NCBI GenBank assembly: GCA_036426205.1
Contig: CM071574.1
Location: 15,463,725-15,527,724, forward strand
Reading direction: 5' to 3'
DNA length: 64,000 nucleotides
From: Ascaphus truei
Lineage: Eukaryota; Chordata; Amphibia; Anura; Ascaphidae
The translations under genes and the position numbers were made by a program. The notes under the pieces were generated by a model that was given only the letters and a program-made list of their open reading frames with translations, was not told where the DNA came from and ran no database searches. Positions 1 to 11,951 of the stretch are shown here, piece after piece. The stretch's first letter is position 1; every line of letters starts with the position of its first letter.

Positions 1-3000
1 CTAATTAGTAACCCTGGTTTTGTAAACTTGTTTACCTGGCTGTAGCTAATTGTATTACTGGGGCTTCTTTGTAGCATTTTTCTTAAAGTATCATCTGTGC
101 ATCCAAATTACTTAAGCACCATTGATTGCACATTTTGTCCCTAATGATACCATGCTGAAAGCAATCAGGACTGGAGTAGAATTATCAGGACACTGACCGA
201 TCACCATTATACATGTCATGCTGTTAGTAACTTGCTACTTTGATAAGAGACAAAAAACAAAGATACCATTATTCTGCTGCGTCTCTATAACCCAAAAGCA
301 AAAAAACATATATTGTTTTAAAATACAATATTTTTAAATGACAAATGATCAATATAATATATGTATATTCCCTGCAAGCCTGTGCAAACATTATATAATT
401 CCTCCCAAATTGTGTTTAATTTATCTTACCTTATAGGATATCATTATTTGTTTAGGGATTTCACTTTTCAGTTTTGACTGTAAAAACACCACCAACCAGT
501 AAAGACGAGCACGCTTGCAGGTTCGAAAGCCAAACTTGGTGAACTTCCAAGTACGTTCAGACGTTCAAGTCAAACTACAGAACGAACTTTAGCATCTGAA
601 CTAAATTTTAGACAAAACCCAAGGAAGACTCATCCTCTGATTAATTTTTTTTATTTAGATTTTGTTTTGTCCGTGTGCGTGTGTTTTTTTTTTTTTTTGG
701 TTATTAAACTGGTCAAACTTTTTGAAAACCCCAAAAAAAGACATTTATTAATTTTAGTTAATGAAAATGTTAATTTTTTCCATAATGTTTTATAAATCTA
801 AAACCCAAACCAACACAGGACTTTTTTTAGGATCAAAACACGAGTGACAACGCCCACTCTTACCGACCCATCGTCAAACACCTTCAAATAACAGCGGATG
901 AGGAGCTCCACTTCCAATGGAACCCCCTTTCTGTAGCACAACAGCTGCAAACACCAACACCAAGCTAGTATCGTATATTTATTTTTGATTATTGGTGTGC
1001 AATATTATCCCGCATTACATTCAAAATAATGAAGCAATAACTGAACCCCTGACTGTGCAGCAATGATTACTGTACATGAGCATCTCAAGTTTTAAAAAAC
1101 TTTACAAATTAATTTGCCTGCTAAGTAATTGCCTAGAGACATTAGTACAGCTGGAAATTATTTAATTAGACTACAGCAACCTGATTAGATAGGCATATTC
1201 AGTATTTTATCTCCCTAGGTATCCCATTTCCCAGAAAACAATAGGGCAATTTTAATTAATTGAGTGTTCTAAAAATATGTTTTCATTTAAATATTTGATA
1301 GAGTAAATGTCCAGAATTGAATTAATTAAAAAAAAAAAATAGAACATTATTAAGTATTGGGGTTTTATTTTTATATTAAGGCACAATTGGTGCAATTCTA
1401 AAGCAGATTGTGTCATATACAGTGTATACAAGAAAAATATATTATAGAATACAATGTGTAAAATATTACTTTTATTATTTATTAATTTTTGCCCCAGAAA
1501 TGTACAGTACCATTTTTGCTTACATTTGATAACCCCTTAATATTTTGGTATCTACTACAATGGACAATTGTAGTATTAACGGTTTGATTTGACACTCCAT
1601 TACCTGTTTATTTAACTCCCCTTTGTATTCTTCCCTTGGTACAATGATTTAATGGGTCTCTTAGACAACTATGGTATATATAGGTTCAAAAATATCTTAG
1701 TCTATATAGATGTGGACAAAGGATCCTGATTTGGATGTGCAACCATAGGCTCGATCTACAGTAGCCCCGCAGTATGGAGTAAATGAAGTCTCGTTGCCTG
1801 AGTCAATGGAGGTATGGACAATTCCATGTTGGTTCTTCTCTCATGATCATCCTTATAAGGACATTTTCCACTCTGGGAATATTTCTGTTTCTGATTTGCA
1901 GAGGATGAATCTTCCATCTAAGCCTTGAGAGTCACTTTTTTTTCTGCTGGCTCCTTGCTCTAATTGTACAGTATATGAAACTGAACTAGCATACTCTACT
2001 CACCTGATTTTAAATGATTCCCTTTTAATAGCTGAGAAGGGCTCCGGTCCTTATATTATCATGTTTCATGGCTACATACATTTATATAATATAGCTAACT
2101 GGCTTTTGTGCAAGCTGAGAGCACCCAAATTTATTAATATTCATTTTGCAGCATTAATCTGTGAATGTTTTAGAAATCTTTCATCATCTCTCCCAATACA
2201 AACCATATTTCAGAACCTAAATATTTCAGGAAATGTAAATATGTTGAACTATAGCTTACTTGCCCTACCATGAACTCCTGTGGGATCCCATTAGCAACAA
2301 TGGTTTGTTTATTGCAGCTTTCCAATTGCGTGGTCACATAATCTTATAAAATCCTATTCTGCCTTCTTACGTTTCTTGTCTTTTTTTTAAAAACTGATTT
2401 GAAATGATTGAAAATGGAATTGAATGGAATGTAACAATATCAAGAAAATATTTAATGCACAATAGCGGGGTTAAGAAATGAACCTAACCATTGTGCATTA
2501 AAGATTTGATTGTGTATCTTTATATCCCAAATTTAAAATGGGACTAAAATGGTCCCTTTTTTTAGTACAAATTAGTGATCTGCTGACTGCTCTAAAGATC
2601 TGTTTTATACCTTTCACAGATAGACCAACCAATTATTGCAGTCATATAATCAAGAATACATTTGCATGCATGTAATTTAAATCAAACTAGTTCAAAGCCA
2701 ACTCTTCATTTGTTTTATTTCATGCATTATGCATTAATCCGCTTTATTATTTTTCCTTGAAACCATTTGACCTCCAAAAGTAAAGCATCATCTTATAATA
2801 ATATATCATAATTGGTTTGAAAGATGAGTGCCAACAATTTCATTGTGTACTGCACATTGTTTGAGATATCAACTATGTTTATAAATACATATTTAATAAA
2901 GAAAAACACAGTGACCTCTTTACAACACACTAAACTTACTGATCTCCTGGGGTATGGGACTGTTTTTGGTTTTAGTTAAATTTTACTACGTTAATCTTCA

Positions 3001-3440
3001 AAAGTATGTTCTCTGAATCAACAGCTCCAGTGTATGTCTACTCAATTATTTAAGTGCATTAGCTTCTAAATTAGCAAAATGCAGCATTGAGCAGAAGTCA
3101 CAGATGGAGCCCTCATTCATTGTAACAATATAATCATTCTAGTTGGAAAAGCTGTGAAGAGAAAACAAAAGTGGTCTGATCATTACTTTAAAGAGAATGG
3201 AGAGCAGCGGATATACAGCTTACAATCAACTCTCAGTTTTTCCTCAGTCACTTCTCTCCTGAGATTGTAGAGACTTTGGGTGCGTCAGACATTTCTTATC
3301 TTATCCAGATTAAATTTAGGCGAGTTTCTTCTAACAAGATTTTCTATCAAAACAAGTTTATGATGGCTCAGACGTAGTAGTTTTTAAATGCAAAAAAGCC
3401 CAACAATTGCTATAATTACAGCAAGAGACATGCAGGATTT
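1..3440. other. AT-rich stretch without recognised genes
   Basis: This stretch is AT-rich with short homopolymer and dinucleotide runs. No reading frame exceeds about 70 codons and none resembles a known family. A short inverted repeat lies near 2453-2503, where an ATGCACAATAG arm faces a CATTGTGCAT arm. I see no gene, RNA gene or transposon end that I can support. Confidence 0.6.
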
Positions 3441-3444
3441 TTCA

Positions 3445-3715
3445 TAAGGCTGCGCTCAAGGTGGGGGCGTCGCTAAGTGCGCACGCACGTTCGGGACTCT
3501 TCTATGCTTCTCTATTGAAGGTAGCATAGTACTGGCGGGGATGTAGCGCGGTGGCGACGTTGCTGCAGTTTGGTGAGACAAGTAAATCAGTCTTTTCAAG
3601 CTGCAGTCACGTGACGTCAGTGTCACGTGAGCTGGTTCAGTCAATGAGGGCGAACCAGCTTCGTAACGCGTCCATGATGTGTTAGCCACGTCCCGCCACG
3701 CCCCTGCATCGCCTC
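3445..3715. mobile_element. GC-rich MITE-like element, copy 1
   Basis: This CpG-rich island starts after a TAA (TAA then GGCTGCGC). It shares a core around AATGAGGGCGAACCAGCT with the element at 9262-9518, and more weakly, inverted, with 19900-19960. The core carries CACGTG and CGTCA-like motifs. The right end is not resolved, so the boundaries are approximate. The minus-strand frame inside it is not thought to be a gene, because the island repeats elsewhere in the window. Confidence 0.4.
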
Positions 3716-3724
3716 CTCAATCTC

Positions 3725-4110
3725 TTGTTATTTTTAAACACCTGCAAGTTGACACATTACTGTAGCACAAGTAGTGTACACATTAGAATTCATTACAATT
3801 CATGAATATCTGCCACCTGGCGGATACGCGAAGAATTGCCTGAATTAAATCCGACACCATTATAATTAAACAGATCAACTGCAGATCAACTGCAGATCAA
3901 CCGTGGGTGCTGGGTGGCACGAATGCAGCATGAACACGGGGGATGCACAATTTATAGCACATGGAATACAGGAGATGCAACGACAACGGCTTAGAGAAGT
4001 TTTAGAATAAAGGCTGGCGCATCAGTACCTCCCTTCGCACATTTAAATGCACTCTCAAGTCCTTTCCCCCTGTGACTGAGCTCTCAGTGCTCCTATTTTC
4101 CTTTAACCCT
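3725..4110. repeat. Dispersed repeat block next to an LTR, copy 1
   Basis: The block begins near TTTTTAAACACCTG and matches the block at 21240-21505 in several stretches, including TGACACA, TACACATTA and a TGGA-TACAG-AGAT pattern. In both places it lies immediately left of an LTR of the same family. The family is not recognised. Confidence 0.4.
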
Positions 4111-4112
4111 AT

Positions 4113-4760
4113 GTAACCTCCTTTTCCTATGCCTATGCAAAACTGGGGCGATTACGTGTGCTGTTATTACCTGTGAGATTCACAGAAGACCAAAGCCTCC
4201 GCTTCTGAGGAACCAGGGGTGCTATATCTCATGGTGCAGTGCCTCCACCTATGAGGATCCCAGCGTAAGCAGGATTACTCCTCATAGGAAACAATACACT
4301 CAGCAATAAACAATATCACACCAGATATTATATGACTCGTATTTACTGTGGTCCCACAGCATGGCAAATAATACAGTACACACAATACAATAACAGTAGT
4401 ACCAGTGTGGTGACCCAATGTCCCTCCTCCAGTCCCAGGAGCACACCCCACCCCAATGTGTGTGAAGGTTGCGCTACCCTCCCTGAAGTGTGGTGGTGCA
4501 TGGTGGTACCTTCATGGCTACGACCAGGGAATTAGGGAGATCATCCATTAACAGAGCTGCATTCATGGTCCCACGATGTGTGGTCTGCAAAATTCCCCTC
4601 ACGCCTTACAGGTGGTGGTCACATGTGGACTCGTCCGAGGGCCGAAGGTTGCCGCGTGAACGTCCGTCCGATGGCGCGGTAGCTTGGGTTGTGGAAATCT
4701 AGGAGGGAGGGTCCCTATCTAGGGCCTTCCCTACAATACTACTCACATTTTTCCACCCAC
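4113..4760 (-). repeat. LTR fragment, same family as the gypsy-associated LTRs
   Basis: It starts TGTAACC, the terminal pattern seen inverted at the 3' ends of the LTRs at 13204-14557 and 59289-60100. It shares the 'TACCTG...TCACAG', 'GCGCCTCCACCT'-like and 'AGGGCCTTCCCTACA' blocks with those copies. The orientation is minus. The promoter-side end is truncated or too diverged to place before the L2 fragment begins. Confidence 0.55.
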
Positions 4761-4789
4761 TCTCTGGCACACAAACCCCACCCTAACCC

Positions 4790-6865
4790 ACATTTTTAAC
4801 CTGTCTGATCTCCGGGACATTCCCATCTTCCTTTAAACATGCACTCATCACGCCCATTCTAAAGAAGCCCTCTCTTGATCAAGCCTCTCTCTTCAACTAC
4901 CGCCGTATCTCTCATCTCTCCTGTGCCTCAAAGCTACTTGAGAGGCCTCTATACAACTGCTTGACTCACCTTTTCTCCTCCAACTTCCTGCTTGACTCTT
5001 TGCTATCTGGGTTCCACCGACACAGCACTAATAAAAGTGCCCAATGACCTACTCACAGCCTAAGGCCGCGCTTATAGTGCTGACTACAGCGACGACATGC
5101 TGCGCCAAAGCAAGTAGATGTAATCCTTCACATACACCTATAGTGTGCGCGACCACGACGGCGTGACATAGCGCCCAAAATCACTGAAATCAATAGATTT
5201 TGATATTTAGCGCGATGGCCACACCACATGACTGCAGTAAGCCAATCACATAGCCTCTACCTGACGTCACTGCCCCTTGCACCCAGCAACATTGCAAAAA
5301 CTCAATTACAACCTTTTCGACAGCGATGGCGACGGGTGACGTCACCGGTCATGTTGCCGTCAATGTAGCCGTCAATGTAGCCTGCACTATAAGTTCAGCC
5401 TAAGGGTCATTTCTCCTTACTAATGCTCCTGGATCTCTCTGCTGCCTTTGACACTGTTGATCACCCCCTTTTCCGGCACACTCTCCACTCCATTAGCCTC
5501 CATGACGCAGCCTTCTCCTGGTTCAAATTCTATCTATCCAACTGCTCTTTCAGTGTTTCCTTCTCTGTGTTCTCTTCCTCTTCACTGCCACTTTCTGATG
5601 GGGTCCCACAATGATCTGTCGTTGGCCCTCTGCTCCTCTCACTCTACACCTTCTCTTGGTGAACTAATACAATCTTTTGGTGTTCAGTGTCATCTCTATG
5701 TCGATGACACCCAAATTTACCTCTCATCCACTGACCTCTCCCCATCTCTCTTGCCCTGTGTCACCAACTGTGTTCTCCTCCTGGATGTCCCACCATTATC
5801 TGAAGTTTAACATGTCTAAAACGGAACTACTACTCTTTCTCCCTTCCATTGTCACCCCTACACTCAAACACTCTCTCATTGTCCAATAATACCACAATCC
5901 CATCAACAAACCAAAAACAATGCCTAGGAGTCATATTTAACTCTGCCCTCTCCTTCATTCCTCACATTCAATCCATCACTAACTTCTGTTGTCTACACCT
6001 CTGAAATGTTGCGTAGATACACCCTTTTCTCAGGCATGATGCAACTAAAATCGTAACTTACTCACTCATCTTGTCCCACCTTGACTACTGCAACATCCCC
6101 CTTGTTCCTCTGTCCCAACTCCAATCCATCCGCAATGCTGCTGCCAGGCTTATAATACAGTAACTCACTCACCTCTTCACATCTGCTGCTCCACTACGCA
6201 CATCCCTACACTGGCTTCTCATATCCTCTAGAATTAAATGTAAAACAATAGCTCTGACCTACAATGCTCCCAATGATGATTCCACCCCTTACATCTCAGC
6301 CCTCCTCCACAAATATACCACAAATATACCCCTAAATTGCCCCTTCATTCTGCCCATGACATTGGCCTCTTCTGCATTATTATTCCCTCACTCCCACATA
6401 AAAGACTTCTCCTGTGCTGCCCCCTCTCTCTAGAATCCCCTACCTTGTACTATCACATCCTGCCCCAGCTTTCAGACATTTAAAAACCTCCTTGAAAACT
6501 CACTTTTTAGGGAAGCCTATCTGGGATACCCTTAACTCTCCTCCTCCAAAACTATTGAGACGAGCTATACGGCTGGACCAAGCTCCACTCTAACAGCGGG
6601 CTGGACTAAACTCCTATCCTAAGGCCTCCCACAATGAGCAGCCACTTGACCTTTTGTTTCAACATTGCCCCTTATTCCCTCTAGACTGTAAGCTCTCTGG
6701 AACAGTGCCCCCATCTTTAATATCTGCTTCTTGTTGTTTGTCCTTATTTGGTATGTCATTCTGTTTATATAAATGATATTACTCTGCACCGCCATTGTAC
6801 CACGCTGCAGAATATGTTAGTGCTTTACAAATAAACAATAATATTGTAAATAATAATAACGTTGC
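4790..6865 (+). mobile_element. Degenerate L2-type LINE
   Basis: This is the decayed reverse transcriptase and 3' end of an L2-clade LINE. From 4800 the frames read like the RT N-terminal half (SFKHALITPILKK, LLDSLLSGFH). After an inserted MITE, the frame at 5423 shows [12 protein letters not shown], followed by a GVPQ segment and a Y-DD-TQIY-like block near 5697-5720. The 3' end near 6690-6860 has the L2-typical 'TGTAAGCTC' start and an AATAAT-type tail. Many stops and frameshifts show it is dead. The better preserved relative in this window is at 35400-39915. Confidence 0.8.
5064..5400. mobile_element. Harbinger-type MITE inside the L2 LINE, 337 bp
   Basis: The inverted ends are GGCCGCGCTTATAGTGC on the left and GCACTATAAGTTCAGCC on the right. 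Exact 3-bp TAA duplications sit at 5061-5063 and 5401-5403. A 3-bp TWA target is typical of PIF/Harbinger. Removing the element rejoins the LINE reading pattern on both sides. The interior is CpG-rich and noncoding. The same family recurs at 7935-8210. Confidence 0.8.
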
Positions 6866-7243
6866 ATGCGTAGTATTTCAATATTCATATGTGTTATTTT
6901 TTTTAAATCTTTTATTTGTTAATATGACTAATTTTGCATTGCTGGTTTCTGAAAATCTCCGATCGTTGGAAAGGGGAGAAGACAGAAGCAGAAGTGCGGT
7001 TTTAGCAGTTTTGTGATATAAACAGAGGGGGTGATGTATCAAGGCAAATTAATTTGGTACAAAATGTATGCAAATTGCACTATTTTTATCTTGCGTCTCT
7101 GCATCAATGTATCAAGGTCTTTGCTCCACGTTTTGTGTCATTTGTGTCACCCTGCGATTTGGGGGGTGTCAATAGGAGGAGTTACACCATGCACAGATTA
7201 TAATGAGATGTGGCAGATCCTGTGTCTGTGCGTTACTTTGGTA

Positions 7244-7839
7244 CAGCTTAACCCCCTTATAACGCTGTGCTTGGGGTCCAAAGAATCACATCGCATTATA
7301 AGCGGATCGCGTTAGAAATAATGTACAATTGTATGAATTGTACAATAAAGTATTTAAGATACAGTAGCGACATACTTTATTGAAGCAAATGCCGGCGGCA
7401 TGCCGGGATCTACCCCAGCTGCCGCCAGTAAAAAACGCGCGCCACCGCGTTTCCCCCACGCACCCCCCCTCCACTTTGCGCGCAATTACCCCCCCTTCCG
7501 GACCACGATCCCGGCTTCTGCTCTGCCCCTCTGCTTCCCCGCACCCCCGCTTACCCTAATTTGATCTCGAGGGGTGTCGGGGAAGCCTGGGGAAGCCGGG
7601 GAAGACGGGGAAGCCGGGCGCGCATGTTACTGTGACGTCACAGTGCGCCGCCACGCGCCGCGGCTACCCGCTTTCCAGACGCATGCAGCCGGCGGCTTTT
7701 GCTCGAATAAGAGCTGCCGCTGCTGTACCAATAATCGTGTTGTAAAGTATTCATAAATACGGAAATTGGGAGCCACGCTTGCATCGCGTTATAAGTGGAT
7801 TCGCGGTGTAACGGATCGCGTTGTAACGGGGTTGAGCTG
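7244..7839. mobile_element. Inverted-repeat DNA transposon flanked by TA, 596 bp
   Basis: The ends are CAGCTTAACCCCCTTATAAC and an inverted GTTGTAACGGGGTTGAGCTG, flanked by TA at 7242-7243 and 7840-7841. The TA duplication suggests a Tc1/mariner-superfamily nonautonomous element. The middle is CpG-rich, and both strands carry short frames I consider accidental. Confidence 0.65.
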
Positions 7840-7934
7840 TATCTTGTATTTGTGTTAAATAAATCCATCAGGTCTGAGGTGGGTTAAACTTTTCCTGCTA
7901 ACAATTTGCATTGAATGTAAGAAACACTTTCTTA

Positions 7935-8210
7935 GGCTGCGCTTATAGTGCCGGCGACGCGATGTCGCCCGAAAACAAATGTATGGCTGCCGTCGCGTGC
8001 GCTTATACTAAGTGCGACGCGACAGAGCGACGGGAGCAATGGCAGCAACGCAAAATTTGGAAGCCGGTCAAATTTGATTTTTCAGAGGCTGTAGCCACAT
8101 GTGACAGCCTCTGAACCAATCAATGACCTGGTCGCCCGCCACGTCGCCGCTAGCGGCGATGGCGATGGGTGATGTCACCCGTCGCCGTCACATGCACTAT
8201 AAGTGCGGCC
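7935..8210. mobile_element. Harbinger-type MITE, second copy of the 5064 family, 276 bp
   Basis: The inverted ends are GGCTGCGCTTATAGTGC and GCACTATAAGTGCGGCC, with TTA duplications at 7932-7934 and 8211-8213. Internal blocks rich in GCGACG and CGTCGC resemble the copy at 5064-5400. No coding capacity is visible. Confidence 0.8.
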
Positions 8211-8219
8211 TTACGTTTG

Positions 8220-9255
8220 ACACAAACACAAGCAGAACATGGAGCAATGTGTCAAAACAAATGTCTGTGTGCACTTTGATTACGTTGATACACCTTCCCC
8301 AAAATGTTTGATACATTCATCCATTAGTTTCCATGGTGGAATCTAAAATGCTTCTTTTCTCGTTTATCAACTGAGCTTTAATAGGTAGAGCAAGGCGTAT
8401 TATACAGAGCAATGTACGGCGTGTCTCTGTGACTCTATTTCTGAGTATTTAATGAGCTCTACATAGATTGTGATTTTGTCCCCAGAGTGATGAATGATGT
8501 CAGACTTGTATTTGCTGCATAGATTTCCCATCCCATTTGACCTTCTTCAGATGGACATTGATAATCATTTAATGGCCCACATGGTTTTGACAAGAGATGA
8601 CAAGTCTATATCTAATCTAAAAAAGCAATGAATAAAACATGTGAAACTGCATTTTCTTTAACTCCTTAACTGTCAGAAGGGTGCATCAATTGTATCTCCC
8701 TGTTACTATACAAGCATGCAATGTAATACACAGTAACCCATTGGGGTAGAAGATACTGTACTTTGTTTTCAGTGAGGATTAGCTAAGGGAACATGCTGCA
8801 TGCCACACCATTGTCAGGCCCATACAGCTTCTAACTGTATGATATTTGCAAAAGTGTGCTATACTAAAACATGTACAGTATAACTTAGAACTTTGGGAAA
8901 GGGCAGTGAGACCAGCGCTATTGCAAAAATTACAAAAATTAGTGTCAATTAAAAAGCTAATAAATATAAATACACTTCAAAAATATAGAAGCAAAGGCTG
9001 CCAGGAAAAATGGGTGACACAAACCAAAAAATACACAATTAATAAAGATAAACCGGCGCCAAAATACAATAGAAATCTGACCAAATATAGTCCAATTCAA
9101 AGGGTTGAGATGAGTTCCATGGAAGTGTCCTCAATGTAATCTCAGACAAACACACATATAAGACCACAACATAAAAGAGAAGAAAAAAAGAGAAAAAAGA
9201 TCATAGTGCAACTAAATACAAACAACAATTCACTGTGCAACTAAATCAGTTACAC
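8220..9255. other. No gene recognised; possible repeat near 8870-9240
   Basis: Mostly AT-rich DNA. The part from about 8870 to 9240 has A-rich text with ACCAGCGC and ACCGGCGCC motifs, like the noncoding ends of some Penelope-like elements, but no protein or repeat end supports that. The 97-codon plus-strand frame at 8846 is lysine- and asparagine-rich, as expected of A-rich DNA. Confidence 0.4.
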
Positions 9256-9261
9256 ACTTAA

Positions 9262-9518
9262 GGCCGCGTCCATGTTTAGTGCTTGCGGGCGGAGGCGCGC
9301 TGAGGCGCGCTGAGGCGCGCTTCCGCTCGGCACTGAGCCCCTGCAGCCGCAATGAGAGCGGAAGCGTAGGTTTTAGGGAAATTTTAAATTTCCCCGCTTG
9401 CCGGCGCGCAGGGCCAGTCACGTGAGCGGTTCGCCCAATGAGGGCGAACCAGCTCCGTGACGTCACTGGCCCGCCCCCTACACGCCCCCGGACGCCAGCA
9501 GGAACCCTGGCCGAGGCC
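9262..9518. mobile_element. GC-rich MITE-like element, copy 2, 257 bp
   Basis: The element starts GGCCGCGTCC after TAA (9259-9261) and ends CCGAGGCC before TAA (9519-9521), which fits a Harbinger-type 3-bp duplication. A GAGGCGCGCT unit is repeated three times in tandem near 9291-9322. It shares the AATGAGGGCGAACCAGCT core with 3445-3715. The terminal inverted repeats are short or decayed. Confidence 0.5.
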
Positions 9519-9524
9519 TAAAGC

Positions 9525-10660
9525 ATCTTGTTGCCTTGAGTTTAATGTATAGAACTGTAATTTTCCAGTGACTAAGTGGTTTGATGTTTCTTATCGGAGC
9601 ATGTCATCCAGTTGATTGTTCATTTATTTTATCGTATGTTTCACCCCCCCACTCCCGACATTTCTTTATTGTATCAGCATGAGTACATTTATATAAATGG
9701 TCCATGGACTGTCATTTCCCATTACTGTACTTCAAATCAGCAGGAGGTATTGTAGGAGAAAAAAGTAAAAAAGGACCAACCTAACCATAGCCTATTGAAA
9801 AGTTGCCTGTCACAGAGTAAAAGCTTTTACATTCCACAATATCGCTGGTTTTGCCGTAAGAATTTTTTCCCCTTAAAATCACACTGCGTTCTGATTGTTC
9901 ATTTTTATAGTGATGGAAAGATTGGAGAAATTCCCAACGGCAATGTGAAAGCAGCAATTGTGCTGGCAGTAGATCTAAGACTAACCACAAAAGAATGCCT
10001 TGTGGAATGTCCCTAATGGATGCATGTTCTACTTGCAGGTATCTAATGACCATATTTTGACTTTCTTGTGCAGCGTGGGATCATAAAATGGAATTAAAAA
10101 GAGTGATCCTGCAAAAAAAAAGAGCTCAGGAATAACTCAGCACACACGCTTTTGTCCTAGATTATAAATGAGAACTTCAGTATTATGTGAGACCTTTTTG
10201 ATTTGTATTAACAATTGATATTATAAGACTAGCTTTCCAGAGTTCTCCTCTCTTCCTCGGGTCAGCAATACTGATTTACAAAGATTCCACCAGCTTAACA
10301 CAGATATATAAAAATATAAACAAGAAAACCAAGATAGCCATCTAATGCAGACCATGCAGGGAAGGAATAAACAGACAGGGCAATAAATGGATGAAAGGAA
10401 CACAGGACCCAGAATATAAATTCCTTTAAGAAACCGAAAATAACAAAATTAAATTACTTCTTTCAAAAAATGGTGATAGCTGAATCACTTGGCGAATCCG
10501 TTCACTCCAATGGTCTCTTACTTTATGAATGGACCAAGATTATTCATTTTAATGTATATTAAATTGCATTGAAGATTGTAATGTTTCATGTTAAATAGGC
10601 TGAGCGAGCCAAACCATGTTGGCCATGGGTAGCCTTCAGAACCATTACTGCTGCATTCCT
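9525..10660. other. No gene recognised
   Basis: AT-rich sequence. Overlapping short frames on both strands at 9781-10053 have no similarity I recognise and are probably accidental. No transposon end is visible. Confidence 0.4.
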
Positions 10661-10667
10661 CCATTTA

Positions 10668-11025
10668 GGATTGTGAGATATACCACTTGGTACACCCCCC
10701 ATCCAATTGATTGAAGTACGATGTGATGGCAGTCATTAAAAAAAAAAGGATGTGACATCATCCCTTTAAGATGATGTCACATCCTTTGAAAAAAATGGAA
10801 GCTGTCACATGGTACTTCAACCAATCGGATTGGGTGTGTACCATTTGATGCCTCACATGCTATATCTCACAATCCGATTGGTTGTAGTACTATGTGATGG
10901 CAGCCATTTGTTTAAGAATGTGACGTAACTCTCTCTAAGAAGACGTCACATGCTTTAAAAAAACAAAAAGAACCCTGTCACATGGTACACCAGCCAATCG
11001 GATTGGGGGTGTACCATTTAACACT
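10668..11025. repeat. Two adjacent long hairpins
   Basis: The first palindrome centres on a perfect 18-bp stem (10745-10762 with 10770-10787, 7-base loop) and extends outward to arms such as AGGATTGTGAGATATA and TATATCTCACAATCC. The right arm is then reused as the left arm of a second, more diverged palindrome (about 10860-11020) centred on GAATGTGACGTAACT and AGACGTCACATGC. Arms contain ATTGG boxes and GTGACATCA/GTGACGT motifs. It is probably a foldback MITE and its partial duplicate. Confidence 0.65.
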
Positions 11026-11289
11026 CAGATGTGACATCATAGGCCTTATATAAGACTTGTCCTGTCTCATTGGAGCTTAAGAAGCCAACGTGACAACATT
11101 AGCCAATTGGTTTACAAGTAAAGAAGATAAAAGAAAAGAAAGAAGAAAAGAATGTAGAAAGAGAAAAGAATGAAGAACACACCGGGGAGACGTCACTTCA
11201 ATCAAGATTTGATGATGGACTTCTTCGCATCGGCTGTTTGAGGATCATTGCGTCGAGGGTCAACAGTTGGTGCTCGCGTAGGACAGGGG

Positions 11290-11775
11290 TGAAGACATCA
11301 ATTGTAAAAAACATTGATTGTATTTTATTTAATTGTGTATTTTTTATTAGGTAGCCCATTGACTGCAATGTGTTTATCTATGACCCTTTCTGGCTATCGA
11401 TAAATACAGTGACAGACAATGCATTTTTTGGCAAATGTTTGTTTTTATTTAATTGTTATGTTTTGTATTTTTGGTTCTTGTTTGTATTTAATTCTTTTGT
11501 ATTTTTAGGGCTTGTTTATATTTAATTGTTATGTATTTTTAGGACTTGTTTTTAATTAATTGGTGTGTAGTTTTTGTGCTTGGTTTATTTAATAGTTATG
11601 TAGTTTTGGTGATTGATTTGATTGAATTGTTATGTGTTTTTTGGTGCTTGGTTTGATAAAATTTTGTATTTTTGGTGCTTGGTTTGATTTAATTGTTATG
11701 TCTTTTTTGGTGCTTGGTTTGTTTTAATTTTGAATTTTTGGTGCTTGGTTTAATTTCTTCCAATTGTTGTGTCTT
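11290..11775. repeat. T-rich degenerate minisatellite
   Basis: Imperfect tandem units of roughly 45 bases contain TTTTTGGTGCTTGGTTTGAT and TTTAATTGTTATGT, from about 11430 to 11770. The unit length drifts. No coding frame is believed; the short plus-strand frame at 11693 is translated repeat. Confidence 0.6.
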
Positions 11776-11951
11776 TTTGGTGTTTATTTTTTATTTTTTA
11801 GGTTGCCCATTGACTGCCATAGTGGCAAATCATTCCCAAATTATATGGGCACGGTGTACCACTGTGCCAATCAATGGGTAGATGGTGGGGGTAGTTGCCC
11901 TTTGGAGGGTGGATATGTGTTCCGGGTGGGTAGTCGGGGGGGGGGGGGGGG

